This document shows positions 47,523 through 62,055 of a DNA stretch of 64,000 bases, in pieces. Positions within the stretch are counted from its first letter, which is position 1. The number at the start of each line of letters is the position of its first letter. The notes beneath the pieces were generated by a model. The model did not search any database, was not told where the DNA came from, and saw only the letters and a program-made list of their open reading frames with translations. Origin of the DNA: Aptenodytes patagonicus (taxonomy: Eukaryota; Chordata; Aves; Sphenisciformes; Spheniscidae); the NCBI RefSeq assembly GCF_965638725.1, contig NC_134958.1, positions 15,875,464 to 15,939,463 on the forward strand, in the 5' to 3' direction. A program made the translations under genes and the position numbers.

Positions 47523-50500
47523 TAACTAGGTCTTGATGTTTCAGCTTAGTTTTCATGTGCTTGAAGTATGGTAATCTTTCATTTGTACACATTCTCATAA
47601 GACATTCAGATTAATTAGAGATGTGCTGTTTTGATCTGACTTTATAACATATTTTGTTAACTTTAACCACAGTTTTCTTCTATATGCCTTAGACTACTTG
47701 TCCCAGTACAGTGAAGTGTTAAGTATCTCTAGTCATACTGACATGGAAGTTGTCTGTTTTTCTGTTATGTTAAAACTGAATGGCTTCTTTGGTTTTGTTT
47801 GTTTGATAAAATCAAACTTACCTGTTCAACTGCCTAGCCCCTGTATGAAAGGGGAAAACACTTAAGTAAAATGCCAAATAATGAAACACTCCTGACTCAA
47901 GGATATACTTCTAAATGCAGTTCTTAAGCAAAATGTAAGGCTAATAAAATTTTTTGGTACTGTGTAGTTCTCAAAGTCTTGACGAATAGAATTCTCTCAT
48001 GTTGAACCTTTATCAGTGCATCTGGAAAACTAGTAACTATTTACATGTTGCATGTATTTTGTGGCTTCAGTGTCTTTTCATTGAGGTCCACCTAATGGCT
48101 GTTTTCAGAGACTTTTAAGCTAAGCCTGTAATAGGAAGTAAGTGCAATTTTTTTAACAGATACCCCTTACAAGAATGATACATAGTATATTGGTTACTAC
48201 TTACAAAAGAGAAACTAAAGTAACTTTTTGATAATGCGTTTTATTCTTGTTTGTGTGTGCTTATTTTCTGTGAATACAGTGAAGTGATATTTTTGTTTTT
48301 ATGAATACAACAAAGTGAATGTTTATGTTTTTAGTTAAGGCTAATGAAAATAAATTTTTAGAATGCCGGTAGAGGAGTGAAATAGTTGCTTGAAGTTGTG
48401 CAGTAACATCGCCTGTTTGCTACTTACATTCTCAGAGCTGTTACTTTGAGAGTCCAAATGACACCTTGCATTTTAGTGGCACTTTAGAATTTTTGTTTTT
48501 AAAAGCATCTTAAAACTCCTGAATTGTATAATTTTGCAAACTCTCCGGAGACTATCTCCCACGTTTAATTTTATGAAAGTACGTAGCAAATGTGGTAATT
48601 GTAACATACTTGAAGAAGCATTTTACTTTTTCTCTCCTAAAATATCTAAGTGGTTTTGTCTTGCTCTTTGAAAGTACATCAGGTTTAAATTATTGGCAAT
48701 AATAAGACAGCAAATCCGTATACAATGTAGTTAATATTTTTTCTTTTTTTTTTTTTAATACAAGTATTCAAGACAGTTGTTTCTCAAAAGCTTGTTTTAA
48801 AAGACATTCAGGCAGCTAAAACTTATTGTGGGGAGCACAACCTGAGCATCTCGTCCTCCTTTCCCCTTGCTTTTCCTGAATGAGTAGAATAATTTTCTGT
48901 TGAATAATAAAGCTTTCATTTTTAGTTTACCTCTTAGATCAGTCTTAGGTAATGCGGCTTGCCCTATTTGTAGGTAGTGTTTCCCCTTCTTTCCTTGGAT
49001 GGCTCAGAAAAAGGGAGAATGCCAGAATACGTAGCTTTTTGGGAGAAACAGTGTTATTGACTCCTTGAATTTCCTTACCAATGTGGTATATTATCACATA
49101 GATACCAATCATGAACAATACACTGCAGCTGTCAAACAAGCTACAACCTCAACTGAATTCCCCTTGGAAAAGATAATGGTATATAGTTGTGGGTTTTAAT
49201 TCAAAACATTTCTAGTTGTAGAGATTTACTGGTTAGTGGGATTATATGCCCTAATTCTTGTAATGTTACGACCTAAGCCTTGACCTAGGGGGATTACTCT
49301 GCAGGAGTGAGAGGTGACAAACTTCTATATTAGTTGTGTTCTGAGTCAGTGTTAAGTGTTGTAGAAAGACTATGTTAAGATCATTGACGAAGTACAGCCA
49401 TCTAATTTCTAACACTCTGATTTAATTGTGATCTTGCTTTAATTTCCAGTGTTCTGTAACTTCTAGGACAAACAATGTTTGAAAACTTTTTTTTTTTTTT
49501 TTTTTTTGTGCTAGAGGCCACTTTTTAAAGAGAAACATGAAAGGAGGAGGTATTTATTCCTTTGAGCTATCTGGTACCAAAAAGCACAGCATGCACAGAT
49601 TCCTAAACAGTATTTTTATTTTTTCTTTGAATACGGAATGATGCTACCTCTTACAGTGACTTTCTGTGATTTTGATGGTAATTACAGAAGTGAAGCTTGC
49701 TTCAGTATCTTTCCCGTTAAACTCGGTTGTTTTATTTTTCTGATGTCTTTACAAGTATACTAAAGGAAAGTGTTTTCTTTTTCTTAGTTGGAATAAGAAT
49801 GTGTTTATTGTTTGTTATTAAAGAGCCCCCTTTTCTCATTTAAACTTAAAATAAACAAATCTGAAAACACCTTCTCTGCCCGCCGCCCCCAACCTATAGG
49901 TGATTCGAGATCACCAGCAGCCTAATGGCCCCCATGAAGTAGGTGAAAATCAATTGCTTGTCTGCGTGGCTCTTAAGACTGCATATTTCTGGGAAATCTG
50001 ATTTAGAAGGAAAGAATGGTCATGTTGCATTTTCCTTGCCACCACCACCCCCCTCCCCCCCCAAGCCCCCTGTTTAAAAGGACAAATGAGTTGCTGTTCA
50101 AGGATGGTTAAGTTCTGTTTGGTTTTCAGGTGTGGCCTTGTGAAGTGTTGGAAATACTAGCGTGTACGTTATTATTTCTGATGTAACAAGCTTGATCTGG
50201 TATAATTCTGCAATATTTCTGTTGATTATGCTGTAAAAATATAGGTGTAACTGGGTTGCATAAATAAAACAGCTAATATGACTGATATCTAAGTTGTAAG
50301 AAAATACTGTCATGGATTAACATATGAACATTGTATTTTGATTAAAAGATAGCTGAAGTCTGCTGTTGGGGCAGGCTTGCTTTCTACAAGTCAATCACTT
50401 ATGAATGAAAGCTGCAGATGAAATAAGTGAACTAATCTGATATATCATAGTATCTTATGACAGTAAGTCGTGTAAGCTGATGATAAAGTCAAATAACTTG

Positions 50501-53500
50501 GTCAGAGTACTGGTGAAAATAAACATATTGGAAAAGTTAAGCCACAAAATATTCCTTGTCATACCTGTTTTAATTACCTCTTGATTAAAACAGAACTTAC
50601 CATTTTTTTCTCCTCCAAAACCAACTTGTAAAGATAAATGCATTTCTGTCTTAGAAATCGTAGAACGAGAAGGCAAAGGTCAGAGACGTGCTCTGTTGGG
50701 CTTTTTAATCAGGCTTTTTTGCAGATTTTATTTAAAATTTAATTTTTCTGTGTTGCTACTATGGTTAATAGCAGTGTTTATGATTTACAGTGGAATTTTG
50801 CTTTGTTTTGCTTTTGTCAAAACCACAAAATGTATGCCAATACAAACCTGGATCGTTACCCATTTTGCCCAATGCCCTTTATTACAGTAACTCCATTAAA
50901 ATCCAGTCACGATATTCAGGTGCCTTCCATGGGCAATAATAGTGCAATTTTCCTATGGTTCCCGGTAGGTTTGATCTCAATTTCAATTTTTCCTGCGATT
51001 GAAATTTTTTAATCTCAGGTGTGGTACCCTAAAATATCACCCCCCCTTCTTTTTTCTTTTGCAAAGAACTTCTTAGATGTTAAAGAAGAACATGTCTGAG
51101 ACAATATTTTCCTGTGTGGCCTACTATCTTCAATTTTTGTAGCCTCCTCATTGTACCAATAGCATTATTTTTGCATGTGGCTGTGCACGGGCATATGTGA
51201 GGTATCAGTCAAAAAGCTGAAGTAAGATAATGTGGATATCTAACAGAAAACAAAGTGGTAAGAGTTTAAAGTAAGAGGTACAGTTCAAGAGCTAAGTCAT
51301 CCAAACATGACACTTCTCTTGCCTGTAAGATTCTTCTGAAGTTCATGAAAAAATGAGTACATGCATTTGTGTGTGGACAGCATTGGGCACAAATCTTGTG
51401 TGTACCGAGACATTCCTCATACTAGACCTACATGCAAAAAAACCTTCTGAATGTATCTATTTAGTATCAGCTTGGTCCCCTTTTATGCAAATTCAAGAGG
51501 CTGCCCTTTCCACTTCTGTCTACTAATGTACTGAGTTTGTAAGGAATGGATTGGGATAGGCCACTAATTAGTAGCTTGATGCAAAGACCATTTAAGTTGA
51601 TAGCCTGCCATTAACCTGAGCGTTCCTAAATTAGGGCCATGTGACTTGAGACTGGACACAATGGCAATTCTTTAGCAGGTCTATTAAGTTACCAAACAGT
51701 ACTTCCAAAATTAGCAAAACCTGACTTGATTACTGTTTGTCAGTCCCATAAACTCTTATTTCCTTTTTAGTTTTGCATCATCAGTTCCTTGTAAAACAAA
51801 CAAACAAAAAAACTTGGGAGAGTTACCTGGATGGGCAATGTTTTAAATGCCGCGTTCATTAATCTACAGCAAGTGTTGAAGAGAAAAGTCACTCTTAACT
51901 CTGACAGCCAAATCACAGCCTTGGAGAAAACTGCAGAAAGATGAGACTTTTTATGTATGCCAATTAGTGCTCCTAACCTTTCAAAATACATTATTTTTTC
52001 TTCTTTTTATCAGAACTGTGATTCCTAAGAAGAATCAACTCTCTGATATCGTTCTATGTGTGTTTCTGATGCAGTCACCCATTGAGGTGCAGGAAATTTC
52101 TAGTGCTTGCTCCTAATCTCTGAATCAAGGAGTTGATGAGAGGTCTCATGTAGTCACAGTCTTGTCCTACAGTGTGTTAGGTCATGACAGACTCTTTTAA
52201 ATTAAAAAAAAAAAAAAAATGTGGAAGGCCTATATTTCAGGAATTTGATCTGTATTTCTGGCTTTGTCATCCAAAATACGTTATGATCCTGTGTGGTTTT
52301 GTTTGCTGTTCAAAAGAAGATAAGCTTATTGTGTGTTAAATGCCAGAAATCTAGGGTGGCCTGTTAAAATAAACATTAGGTCATGCAGCTATGTGGCTTT
52401 TTTATTATTTTTATTTTTAATATGTAGTTTGTCCTCTAGCTCCATTAAAAGTGAACCAGTGGACCTGGCAACCTGGTATTTCATCTTGGGTCTGAGGGGT
52501 GCTAAATTCTGTCCTCTTGTGAAGAGCCTGGGAAGAGTTGTAGAAGCCTCATGCTTGAAAGCAGAAAGGTATCCATAGCTTCTTTCCCCTCTAGTTGTTT
52601 GTGGGGGAGACCCATGGATAAGCCTTCAAATGGGCCAAACGCAAGTGAGATGAAGATTTCAGTCTGGATCCTTCACCTATTGCATTTAGAAACCTAGAAG
52701 GGTGTTACAATGCTAGTAAGTATGTGACTCTGCAGCTTGCCTGTTGGCAGCTTCTGTCGCACTGTTGCTGTCTCTTTTCCTCCTCCCCTTCCCTTTGGAA
52801 AGATAAATTATCAGACACTTACTCCATGAACCATCTTGAAAAGTACAGCATGTAAAAGGGCTAAGTAACTGCTTCCATATTCCTGTTTAAGAAAGAAGAG
52901 GAGAAAAAAAATGTTGGACACATGGAGGGAACTGATAACCCAACTTTAAAGCAGACAGTGTCTCGCAAGGTGTTTGTGGTCACGTGGTTATTGAGTTATT
53001 TTGTGAATTAAAAAAAAAAAAGGAAAAAAGTTACTAGAACAGCTAGGTGTTCTGAATCTAGCTTGGTGAGCGGATAAGTAGGTGTTCATCCATAATTTAT
53101 TGCCATTGGTTATGGTTTTGAAATGGCTGTTACCACTTAAAGTGATGGTATGAACCTCATGTCAATTGGTCAGAATCCTTGCTGTCTTCCAAATAGCTAA
53201 TTTTAGAATTTTTAGGAGCGTTTGGCCTGTCTTCTGTTTAGAGATACACTTGACACTGTTAGTAAGGGAAACTGTAACTTTTGCTGTATTGGCATGTAGA
53301 AAGCATTCTTTCAAAAAGTTGATCTCTTATTTCCAGCAATTAGTTTTCCCTTGGTGAGAGCAGTGATGTGATGGCTGTGTTTGCAAGCACAGCATCTAAC
53401 GTCCAATCCCTATATAAATGTTACTGTCTCGCAACGCCAGGAAGATCTTTGCAATGTTACTTCTGGGTGGCTTCAGAAGGTCTGGGGTCGCAGTAGTGCC

Positions 53501-54575
53501 TTGTCCTTTCTTGATGTGGATGGGGTACCTCCCACCATCACCCTCCACCCCAGCCAGTAGCTCTTTGGTCTGCCAAATTTTTCTGATCTACTGTAAGTGA
53601 TGAAGAGTATCCAGATGCTTTGGAGAGTGGTCTTAATGGCATGTGAGAACGAATATGATTTGGAGTTGCCTGTTGCTGTATTTTTGGATTTACCCAGAGA
53701 GCAGTGTTGATATAAATGTAAACATGAGGACTAAAGGTTTGCGTGAAGTGGAGGAAGATTCCTGAAAAGAGGCTGAGGAGAAATTGCATGTTATCTGAGG
53801 AATTCCTTTTCTTTAAAGAGAAGTATAGATGAGGTTTTCTTAGGTATTTTTGTGTCCTTTAATGGCAGTTGAACTTGTACTCAGTCCCTTAATTACTGCA
53901 GAACTTTTATTATGTCTGTAGCTTTTGCTAAGGTTTGGGGTTTTTTGATTTTATTTGTTTGTGGTCTTTTTTTGGTCTTTGGCAAGGGAATCTTATGTTA
54001 AAAGCTTGTCATTCATACCTACATGCCAAAGTTCCCTCTTCCTCCCACTTCTTTCCAGCTGTCACACAAGGACTTAACCCCTTAGTCATTTTGCTATCAA
54101 GTTGGTATGACAGCTGTTTGTCTCGGATAATTCTACTTTATCCATAGTTGAGCCTATAGATACCGTTATATGATTTCTGTTAATCTACTATATCCTATAA
54201 ACTTGGTAAACTGTATTTTCTTTAAGTTGCTAAAGGTCTAGTGTAATTTTTCATGGTTGAGATTTGTGTGTATTTATTGATGAACAGGAGGATGTTTAAG
54301 GCACTAATATAATAATTTATCACTTAGTAAGACAGGAGTTTGTGGACACTATTTTTAAAATTGAAAGATGTGCCTAAACTTGAGTAGTTTACTAGACCTC
54401 TTGAGCTGACTTCCCTTGACCATGGAGATGCAGTTATTTTTTTGGTACTCTAATGTTGAAGGATTATGTTTTTGGGGAACAGCATTGAGCATTTTTAGAA
54501 GATTTGTAAAATTTCTTAGATTACCTATAGAGCCAGATGTGATCTATGTGATATAATAAATAAATCTTCTATCTT

Positions 54576-54607
54576 AAATTTCCTTCAAAATAAATTTCCT
54601 TCAAAAT
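54576..54607 (+). repeat. Two perfect tandem copies of a 16-bp unit
   Basis: AAATTTCCTTCAAAAT occurs twice head to tail (54576-54591 and 54592-54607), followed by AAAT. A simple recent tandem duplication is the likely cause. Confidence 0.85.
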
Positions 54608-57600
54608 AAATATTAGTTTATCATATTTGAAAATTCAGTTTCAATAAATGACTTCACTGAATAAAGTATATTCTCTAAAAAGCTTTTTTTAGAGGCATTG
54701 TCTAATTTAATGTGTTAGCACTTCTTCAGAAGTACATAGCAAAACTTGATTAGTTTTGTATGTTCTCCTGTAAGGAAGTCACTAAATTTAAATAGTAAAT
54801 AAAGAAATAAGAAAAGGCATTATTTTCTTCTGCATATGAATTATTTGATGGAGATTGTTATTGAACACTCATAACTAGTTTTAAATTGTGTGTACACCTT
54901 AATCACTTTTTTGGTTATTAAGCATTGTAAGAAAAGGGGGGAAAGTATTATTTCAGTGCATAATTATTATTCTGAGGACAGGAAATGTATTTTTAATCTT
55001 TATTTTTTTTCTGTCTTAACCCAATTTGTTGGGTTTTTTATTAATACGAAAGTCTAGAAGTCCCCAGTTCTATTGTATACCTCAACCTGATGATTTGGAA
55101 GTACTTGTGGACTTTTAAAATACTACAATCCATTATTTACTAGTGGTTGTAGGGGCAAAGTTTTTCTTCTATTATGAGTCTAAGATGAGATAATGATAAT
55201 TTTTTTTTTAATGTTTTGAATGAATGCCTTGTTTTTTTTCATTTGTAAAACAAAGCTGTGTTTGTAAACACAACATTCAAAAACATAAAGGACATACTTT
55301 TTTGGTGAAGATGTTAACTGAATACCAAGAATGATCAGAAAGAGCAGCTTTTGTTATATTTAATAATATCTCACTGTCTTCAGAGGATAATCAGGCTAAA
55401 ATGTACCCAACCAATCTTTAGGACTTTGTTAGATTCTTTTTGTATGCTAGGGATGTGATTTTTTTTTTTTTTTTGAAAGAAGGAGCTGAAATTGCTTTAA
55501 ATGAAATAAACTTCATATTCTTACCAATGTAATGCAGAAAAATCTCGCTTTATCACATCAAAATAATTGTTGCTGGTGTTTTAAAGAAGTACTTGGAATG
55601 GGGGGTGGAAGCGAAAGAGACTTGATAAAAAGGGTTTACTTTACAGTCCTGTTAGTAGGGTAATGCTCTTTAGGAATGCTAGTAAAACCTTAGCATAAAA
55701 CTAAGTAAGTCTCATCTTGGAGAGGGAAGTTGTACACTTCCATATTAGTGCTATGAAAAAAACTGCTCATGCTGTAGAATTGCATTTAAAAAAGAAGGTA
55801 AAAAGTGTACATTTCTGGTATTACACACAATTTCTCTTAATTGGTAAGTGGAAAATAGGTAGATATTTTTTACATATAGCTGACAGTTTTGAATTAATAA
55901 ATTTTTTTTCTGAAATAAATCTTGTTTGTTGCAGTGGACATGACTTCTTGCTCCTGAAGTTTGCCTATATTGTTTCTCGTAAGCATGTGAGAGATTTATG
56001 TTATGCTTTTCAAGTCTGCTTTTTTTGGTATTGCAGACTCGTTTTTTTCTGTACCAGTTGTAGCTGCAGAAATGGTGGTATCTCTGTGTCTTTTTCAGGT
56101 TGTTATGTGGAGTTCTAGTAATAGGTTGAACCACTTGCTTTTGCTGTTCTGCTTTCCTTTGCATGAACAAAACTGCAGGAAACATTTTGTTTGTGCCTTG
56201 TCTCTGAAAGAGCTCTTTGCTGCTGATGAAGATGAAGCAGTGATAACACGGAGAAGCTTAAGTTAGTCTGGGTTGGAGTTTTATATAGAAGTGTACTCCG
56301 AGCCTTGATTTGTGAAAATTACATTTTAGACGGTGTATTTTTTCCCCTTTTTAAATACAAAGATGAATAGGCAGAACTGATTGTTAGAAAAACATACCTA
56401 GTAAAACAAAATCCAAATTTGGTCATTTCTAGTTGTGTACATTTTGTGGGTAAAATACTAATGAATATCAGACCATGAATGTGCATGTTCTGTGTGTTAA
56501 ATGAAATTGAGTTTAAACCAAAGTTTACCCCAATTCAATATAAACAAGAACTTGGTCTGTAGCATTACCTGGTGTCTGTATTTATTCTGTTTAGAGTATC
56601 ACCAAAATATATTGCTAATTTTAATATGTAAATCAGTGTCTTTGGAGAGTGAATTAATTTATAGTCCTCCTGTCTTCTTCCATGTTCAGGTTTTACAGAC
56701 AAAATCTTGAGTGTATTGAATGGTTTCAAGTCTTACCTAAAATAAAAACTGAATGCACATTGGTGGTTTTTGTATGTACTATCTGCATTTTTAACATCTA
56801 TCTAAAAGTCCAAAATAAACTGGTTTTTTACTTGAATGAGGCAATAAGAAGGGAACCAGACAGAAGATTTAGCGAAACATGAAACTTACTGAGTGTGATT
56901 TGCACCTATTAGCATATAATGTGTGAGAAAAATGTAAAGAGTTTGATTTAAAATAACATTGCTTTGCAAACTTGGTTTCTCTAGTTCTGTTGGAAAACAT
57001 GTTTAAAGCCTAAAAGATGTAGATAAATCCATGATAAAGTAATTGAATTTCACATTTTCCATGCTGCAGGGATGTCTTGTAACCAAATATCTCTTGAATT
57101 TTCTACTGTGTTGCATTAGTGTTAGTAGGATGCTGTGGAGATAAATATACTTCAGAAATTCCTGAAGTATTTTTAGTCTTCTGTAGGAGAATGGAATTCA
57201 ATGTTTATATTTTTATTTTTTGTTTATTTGAATGCAAGGTACTATTGTCTTGGTGTTATCCCAAGAGCTATTGTGGCTACTCTGTGAAATGATTAAACCA
57301 GACAGCTTTGCTTGTAGGACAAACATTTTTTTTTTTATATTGTGATGTTTCGATGATTTTCAATGCGACACCTATCCCGTTCCAGTTTCTTTATGCAGCA
57401 ACTTCATGAGTCATAATCCTTGCAAAAGAACACAGCTTAAAATAATCAGATTGTTTCTTTGCAATTCTATTCACTGCCCACTGCAAATAAACAAGAGCAG
57501 AAATGACAATATCATTTAATCCTTTAATGTTTGCTTTTGACGTGCAAAACATTCTCTTGTAATAGAGAAGTAATCCATAAGGAGGGTAGCTGCTCTTTCA

Positions 57601-58109
57601 TCTTCCTGAATGCTAAATGAAGCCAAGGCTTTTATGAAGAGATGGTGATTTAATGAAGATTGACCGAGTTTTGGAGTAATGAAAAGCTTTTGTATATTTC
57701 TAAAAATGATGCGTGGTGCTTACTACTGCAGAGTTCAAATGGCTGTGTTCTGTAGTATGTCTTTGCAAGACTAGTGCTTGTGATGCTTAGGTGCAAGGTG
57801 ATTGAATGGTATGGTAAATCAGAAATTTTTTCCTTCGTTTGATTTTTATAAAAGAAATGCACATCTCTGTCACTTTATGTGTATAAATGCATGTAATGTC
57901 TGACATGTTCCCTGCTCTGTGTAATGCTTTTATTTTGGTAACCTTGAAAATATCTCTGATATTGTATTCCCTTGCCAGAGGACAGTAATAAGCACACAAA
58001 AAAATGGAGCATGAACTTTGTCAATATTACTTATGACAAGAACATCTGTATTAGATATTTTTCTTGCAGGTACTTGTAAGATGCGGAATTTAAAAAGCTC
58101 CTCAACTGG

Positions 58110-58200
58110 AAAAAAACCCCCCAACAACCCCCCCCCCCAAAACTGAAACAACCACCAAACAAAAAAACCTCCCAAAAACCCAAACAAACCAAAACCCCCA
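58110..58200 (+). repeat. C/A-only low-complexity tract
   Basis: About 90 bases consist almost entirely of A and C, including an 11-base C run (58128-58138) and repeated AAACAAACC/AACCACC words. On the - strand it is G/T-rich with several G runs. The strand asymmetry is extreme. A long open frame on the - strand here (57930-58187, G/F/W-rich) is a by-product. Confidence 0.85.
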
Positions 58201-59179
58201 TCTTTTTTTCCTTTCAGTTGTTCATTTCATTAGTTTATTTGGAATATTTTTTTAATAATCTGTAATATTACTACTTGCAAAGCAAGCTAGATACCACCTG
58301 ATACTTCAAAAGGAAGCAGAGAGAGGCTTTAAAGGATGGGAGACCATATCCTCTCCAGAACATACTCTCCCAACAGTCTTTTGGGTCTTCGTGAATCAGC
58401 AAAAGGGCTTTTTATTTTTCCCTCTTTGTAAGTCAACCCCTTTAAAGTGGAAAGTAGTCAACTTCTGTAAAAATTAATCTTTTTTTCTTCCACCAAGACT
58501 TTAAAGAAGCTTGTGATTCTTTACAAAAAGAAACTTTACAAAAGTTTCTGCTTGTATGTTAGTCTTCAGTATATGAGCGCTGTACTGCACAACGAGAAGT
58601 AATCTTAAAGGTTGCTAAACTATTTTAGGGTTGCCAGGAACGTAAAGAATGCAACCACGTTGTTACGTTTCTCATTGTGTTACAGGAAAGATATATCTAA
58701 TCATCTGGGGTGAATGAACTTAGGTGATCAACAACAGGCTGGTTTTTGCCTACTTTTTGAAAACTGTCTTGTAATAAAAGTGCAGAAATGGATAAGTAAC
58801 TTAAATTACCTTCTTATCCTTTTTAATGGCTTGAATTGCTGACTAGTCCCTATGTAGTAGTATACCAACTCTTAAAAGTATAAGAGGGATATATATGGCA
58901 CGGATGCTTAAAACTCTACATGTTAGGTGAATAAATTTCAAGACGTCAAGGCTGTGCATTCGTGAATACATTTCTGGGTAGAAGGTGAACCATTATACGA
59001 GATTACTTTTTTTTTTGAGTGATGCAGTAAAACCAGAGTTTAGATTTATGCATGTCCATTATGCTTATTAAACCCACTTTATTTTCAAGATACTTGTTGA
59101 GTACTGAGTAACTGCTTCAGTAATCTGCTTATTTACTATGTACTAACGCTTCCTTTTTCCTTTTCTCCCATCCTGTTAG

Positions 59180-59202
59180 GGGAAATTGGGATCAGAGAAG
59201 AG
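59180..59202 (+). other. Candidate 23-nt micro-exon or cryptic exon in TCF12
   Basis: A long pyrimidine tract (TTTTTCCTTTTCTCCCATCC then TGTTAG) ends in AG at 59178-59179. After 23 bases (GGGAAATTGGG then ATCAGAGAAGAG) comes GAG|GTAAATG, a strong donor. From the phase-1 end of coding exon 2 it would add GEIGIREE, but 23 is not a multiple of three. Inclusion would therefore shift the frame of the next regular exon unless another exon compensates. It may be a poison or decoy exon, or unused. Confidence 0.3.
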
Positions 59203-62010
59203 GTAAATGCCTGCATATGGGAGATGCTGTGTAATGCAATTTATATTCTGTGCTAATGGTTATATTCCTTTTGGCCTTTGAATAGTCTATATTTGTTTTA
59301 TAAAGTGAATGGCATTTTTTCTCCTAGATGCAGCTGTTTATTTGTAGGTAACCTAAGTGCCCTGTGAACTATCATCAAAAAAAACCTGTTTTGTACCTTA
59401 TATTTCTGCAAGTGAAAACTGGTATGTATATGACAATGTGACTTGTGCTGCAGTGAGGAATCAGTCGGAGTTTGGCCATCTCTCATGTATGTGTCATAGG
59501 TTGTCTCCAAATTGGATACTGGAGAACATGCTGTTGCCATAGCAATGAAAGTCCTTTTGAAGGCAGGATTCTTGGCAGAGCTGTTGCATCTCCTAAAGTG
59601 CTTGGTGCATTGATCTGAAAGTACCTTGTCAGTATTAGCACATAGCTGTAGTGAAAAGCACGGGAAGTATAGATTTCTTTAAAATACATGATTTTCTTTT
59701 TTTCACAGCTAATTATTGGTTGAACCCCCTGTTCATAAAGCTACAGCTTTTTAAAATCTTACACTGTGAACAATTCTTATATTTAGCATACTTAGCTTGA
59801 ATGCATATATAGATTGAGCTGTCGTAACAGCTAACTAGTGTTTATTGCAAAAGTATCACTGTATGACTTTCATAGTTTCCTGCAGTACTTGTCCCTTTTA
59901 GTAGTTTGAAAATATATTTTGAGAGAGTTTCCTCCATGATTTTGGTTATCGCAAAACAGTTGTGAAAATATGCTGCTTTATTCATAATGCTTTTCAACTT
60001 GATGTGTTCCTTTTTTCTAAGTGAAATGGTTGCCTTGCTCCCGTATTATTTATATTGCAGAACCCTCAATGTGACACTAATGGGGGAGAATCACTTGTGG
60101 AGATGCACAGTTCTGTATTTATTTGGAAAATGTACCTTACGTAGTATCCCTTTTTCAGCAAACACGGATAGATCTTTGTGTATAAATATTTCCTCGGAGT
60201 GTTTTGTTATCAAATTAAGAAAAGGCTGTGAATTTCTCGTGTCCAATCAGGTATATAATTTTTCTTGACAAGTGAGGTTTTCTTCCCTGGAATGAAGTGT
60301 AGGAGTTCAAAGGCAACTTGTATAGCGCAGATACTCTAGACAGCAGTAACATTCATTTCTACATGTGCTGTGAGGATGGAGTTGATTAATTTTTTCCTTA
60401 TTTAAAAAGATCAAAATTTTTAAACTGAGGAATATAAAGAAAAAATGAAAACTTTTTCTCTCCAGGAGACAATGTGATTAACACTGTAGAGCATATTCTT
60501 TCATGTGGACTGGGATTTCCATGTTTAAGGGTTCCTTTATTACTGAAAGAGCCTGTAGAAGAGAAGAATTTTGAAGTTACCCATATAGCTTGCTCCATCC
60601 TTTGCAGCTTTTTACGGAACATAGTCTTTAGCTTTATCACTTTCTCTGAAATAATTGATATGGATGAAAATTAAACAAATACTTCATTCTTTTTTCTCCT
60701 TTGAGTGAAGTTAAGGAAGAATGAAATAATTAATACTTTATTTGTACTTGAAAATAACTTTCTGCCTGCTGTAGCAGATGTGTGCATGTGCCATACTAGT
60801 GATCTTTAGCTTGGGTTTTGTTTTTTAATCCTTGCCCCCTCTTGCCCCTTTCTCAGAGTAGGAAAGAAGCACAGCTTCAGGTTGGCTTGGCCTTGGGAAG
60901 CGTTACTGAGCTGCTGCTCTAAGCAGTTTAGACAGGACTTGTTACTTACAGTCTCTACATGTGTTGGTCTAACCTGGATAGACAAGTCGTGGTGTAAGTG
61001 ACCTTGGCATGGTGACCAGATCCTGTACCAAGGAGAGGTCAGCCTTGATTACACTGAGAGTGTGAACCAAGGGAATTAGACTCTGCAGGGTGTCTGCTTG
61101 TTGTTTTCCCTTTTAAAGCAAATTTAATGCTGCATCAGCGGACATGGGTACTGAAGCTCTCTAGCTATCCTTGGGAATGAACACAACATTAATAACTCAA
61201 GTTTCCTCTAACTGTTTTGCTAGTTGGTCTCAAGTCATGTTTGGGGAAAAAAAGGTCTTTCACGGCTCCAACAAAAGTTCTGTTTATGTGTCCTTTTAAG
61301 CCTTTGAGTCAATTAATACTGATTGAGTAGGCGCTGTTTTTGGGGTTGTGGCAATAGGTTCACTGAAATACATTGAGATAAGCTCATTGTGTTCTGAATA
61401 TGTAAGTTTGTATTAATACTGGTCTGATTTCGTCAGGCTTGGCAAAGATAACATTTAAAATGAGTTTAGTATGAGAAGTTAGGTATTTATCTTTTGAAAT
61501 TCTCATTCTGAAAGAATTTTATACTTGGATGACTGATTCTAAAATGAAATGAACAGCTCATGTAATTCATGTAACAAGCTTCCGTCTTGAAATATTCAAT
61601 ACTTTTCAATATCCTCTGGTTTAGTTTCCATCTATGCTACTGTTTTATCAGATCCGTTAAATTACAGGGATATGGCATACTGAATTATGAACAAAATATA
61701 AAATTCTCAAAATGTGAAATTTGTTTGTCTTAATGACTTTTTTCATGGAAATTCACTAGGAATAGCAAATTCCTAGGACATATTATTACTCACTTGATAC
61801 TTAGTGCTGTTATTTTTGTAATTTAAATAAGCTAAAGAAGGCATTAATATCTCCATCAAAAACTTTTGCCAAGATTGTATTATTGCATAATGAAGAGAGG
61901 ATAATCTTGAGTTTTAAAGGATGTAGCTAAGAGGCAAAATTTCTGTTAATATCTTGTTGCATAGTTCCTATGTCCCTTTGAGGAACTGCTTTTTTTTCCT
62001 TTTCTATTTT

Positions 62011-62055
62011 CTGGTTTCCTCAGCTGTAAAATGAGGGCTAGTGTTCACACTGTAG
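62011..62055 (+). mobile_element. Possible MIR SINE fragment, sense
   Basis: CTGGTTTCCTCAGCTGTAAA followed by ATGAGGGCTAGTGTT resembles the MIR core CTCAGTTTCCTCATCTGTAAAATGGGGATAATA. The match is convincing over about 30 bp only, inside the TCF12 intron. Confidence 0.45.

Noticed and set aside
49861-49960. Acceptor-like tract before GTGATTCGAGATCACC, considered as the next TCF12 exon
   Set aside because: In the required phase it reads GDSRSPAA then a stop and does not resemble the TCF12 sequence expected there.
55717-56185. 133- and 144-codon frames on opposite strands in the TCF12 intron
   Set aside because: They overlap each other antisense, lie within an intron and resemble nothing known.
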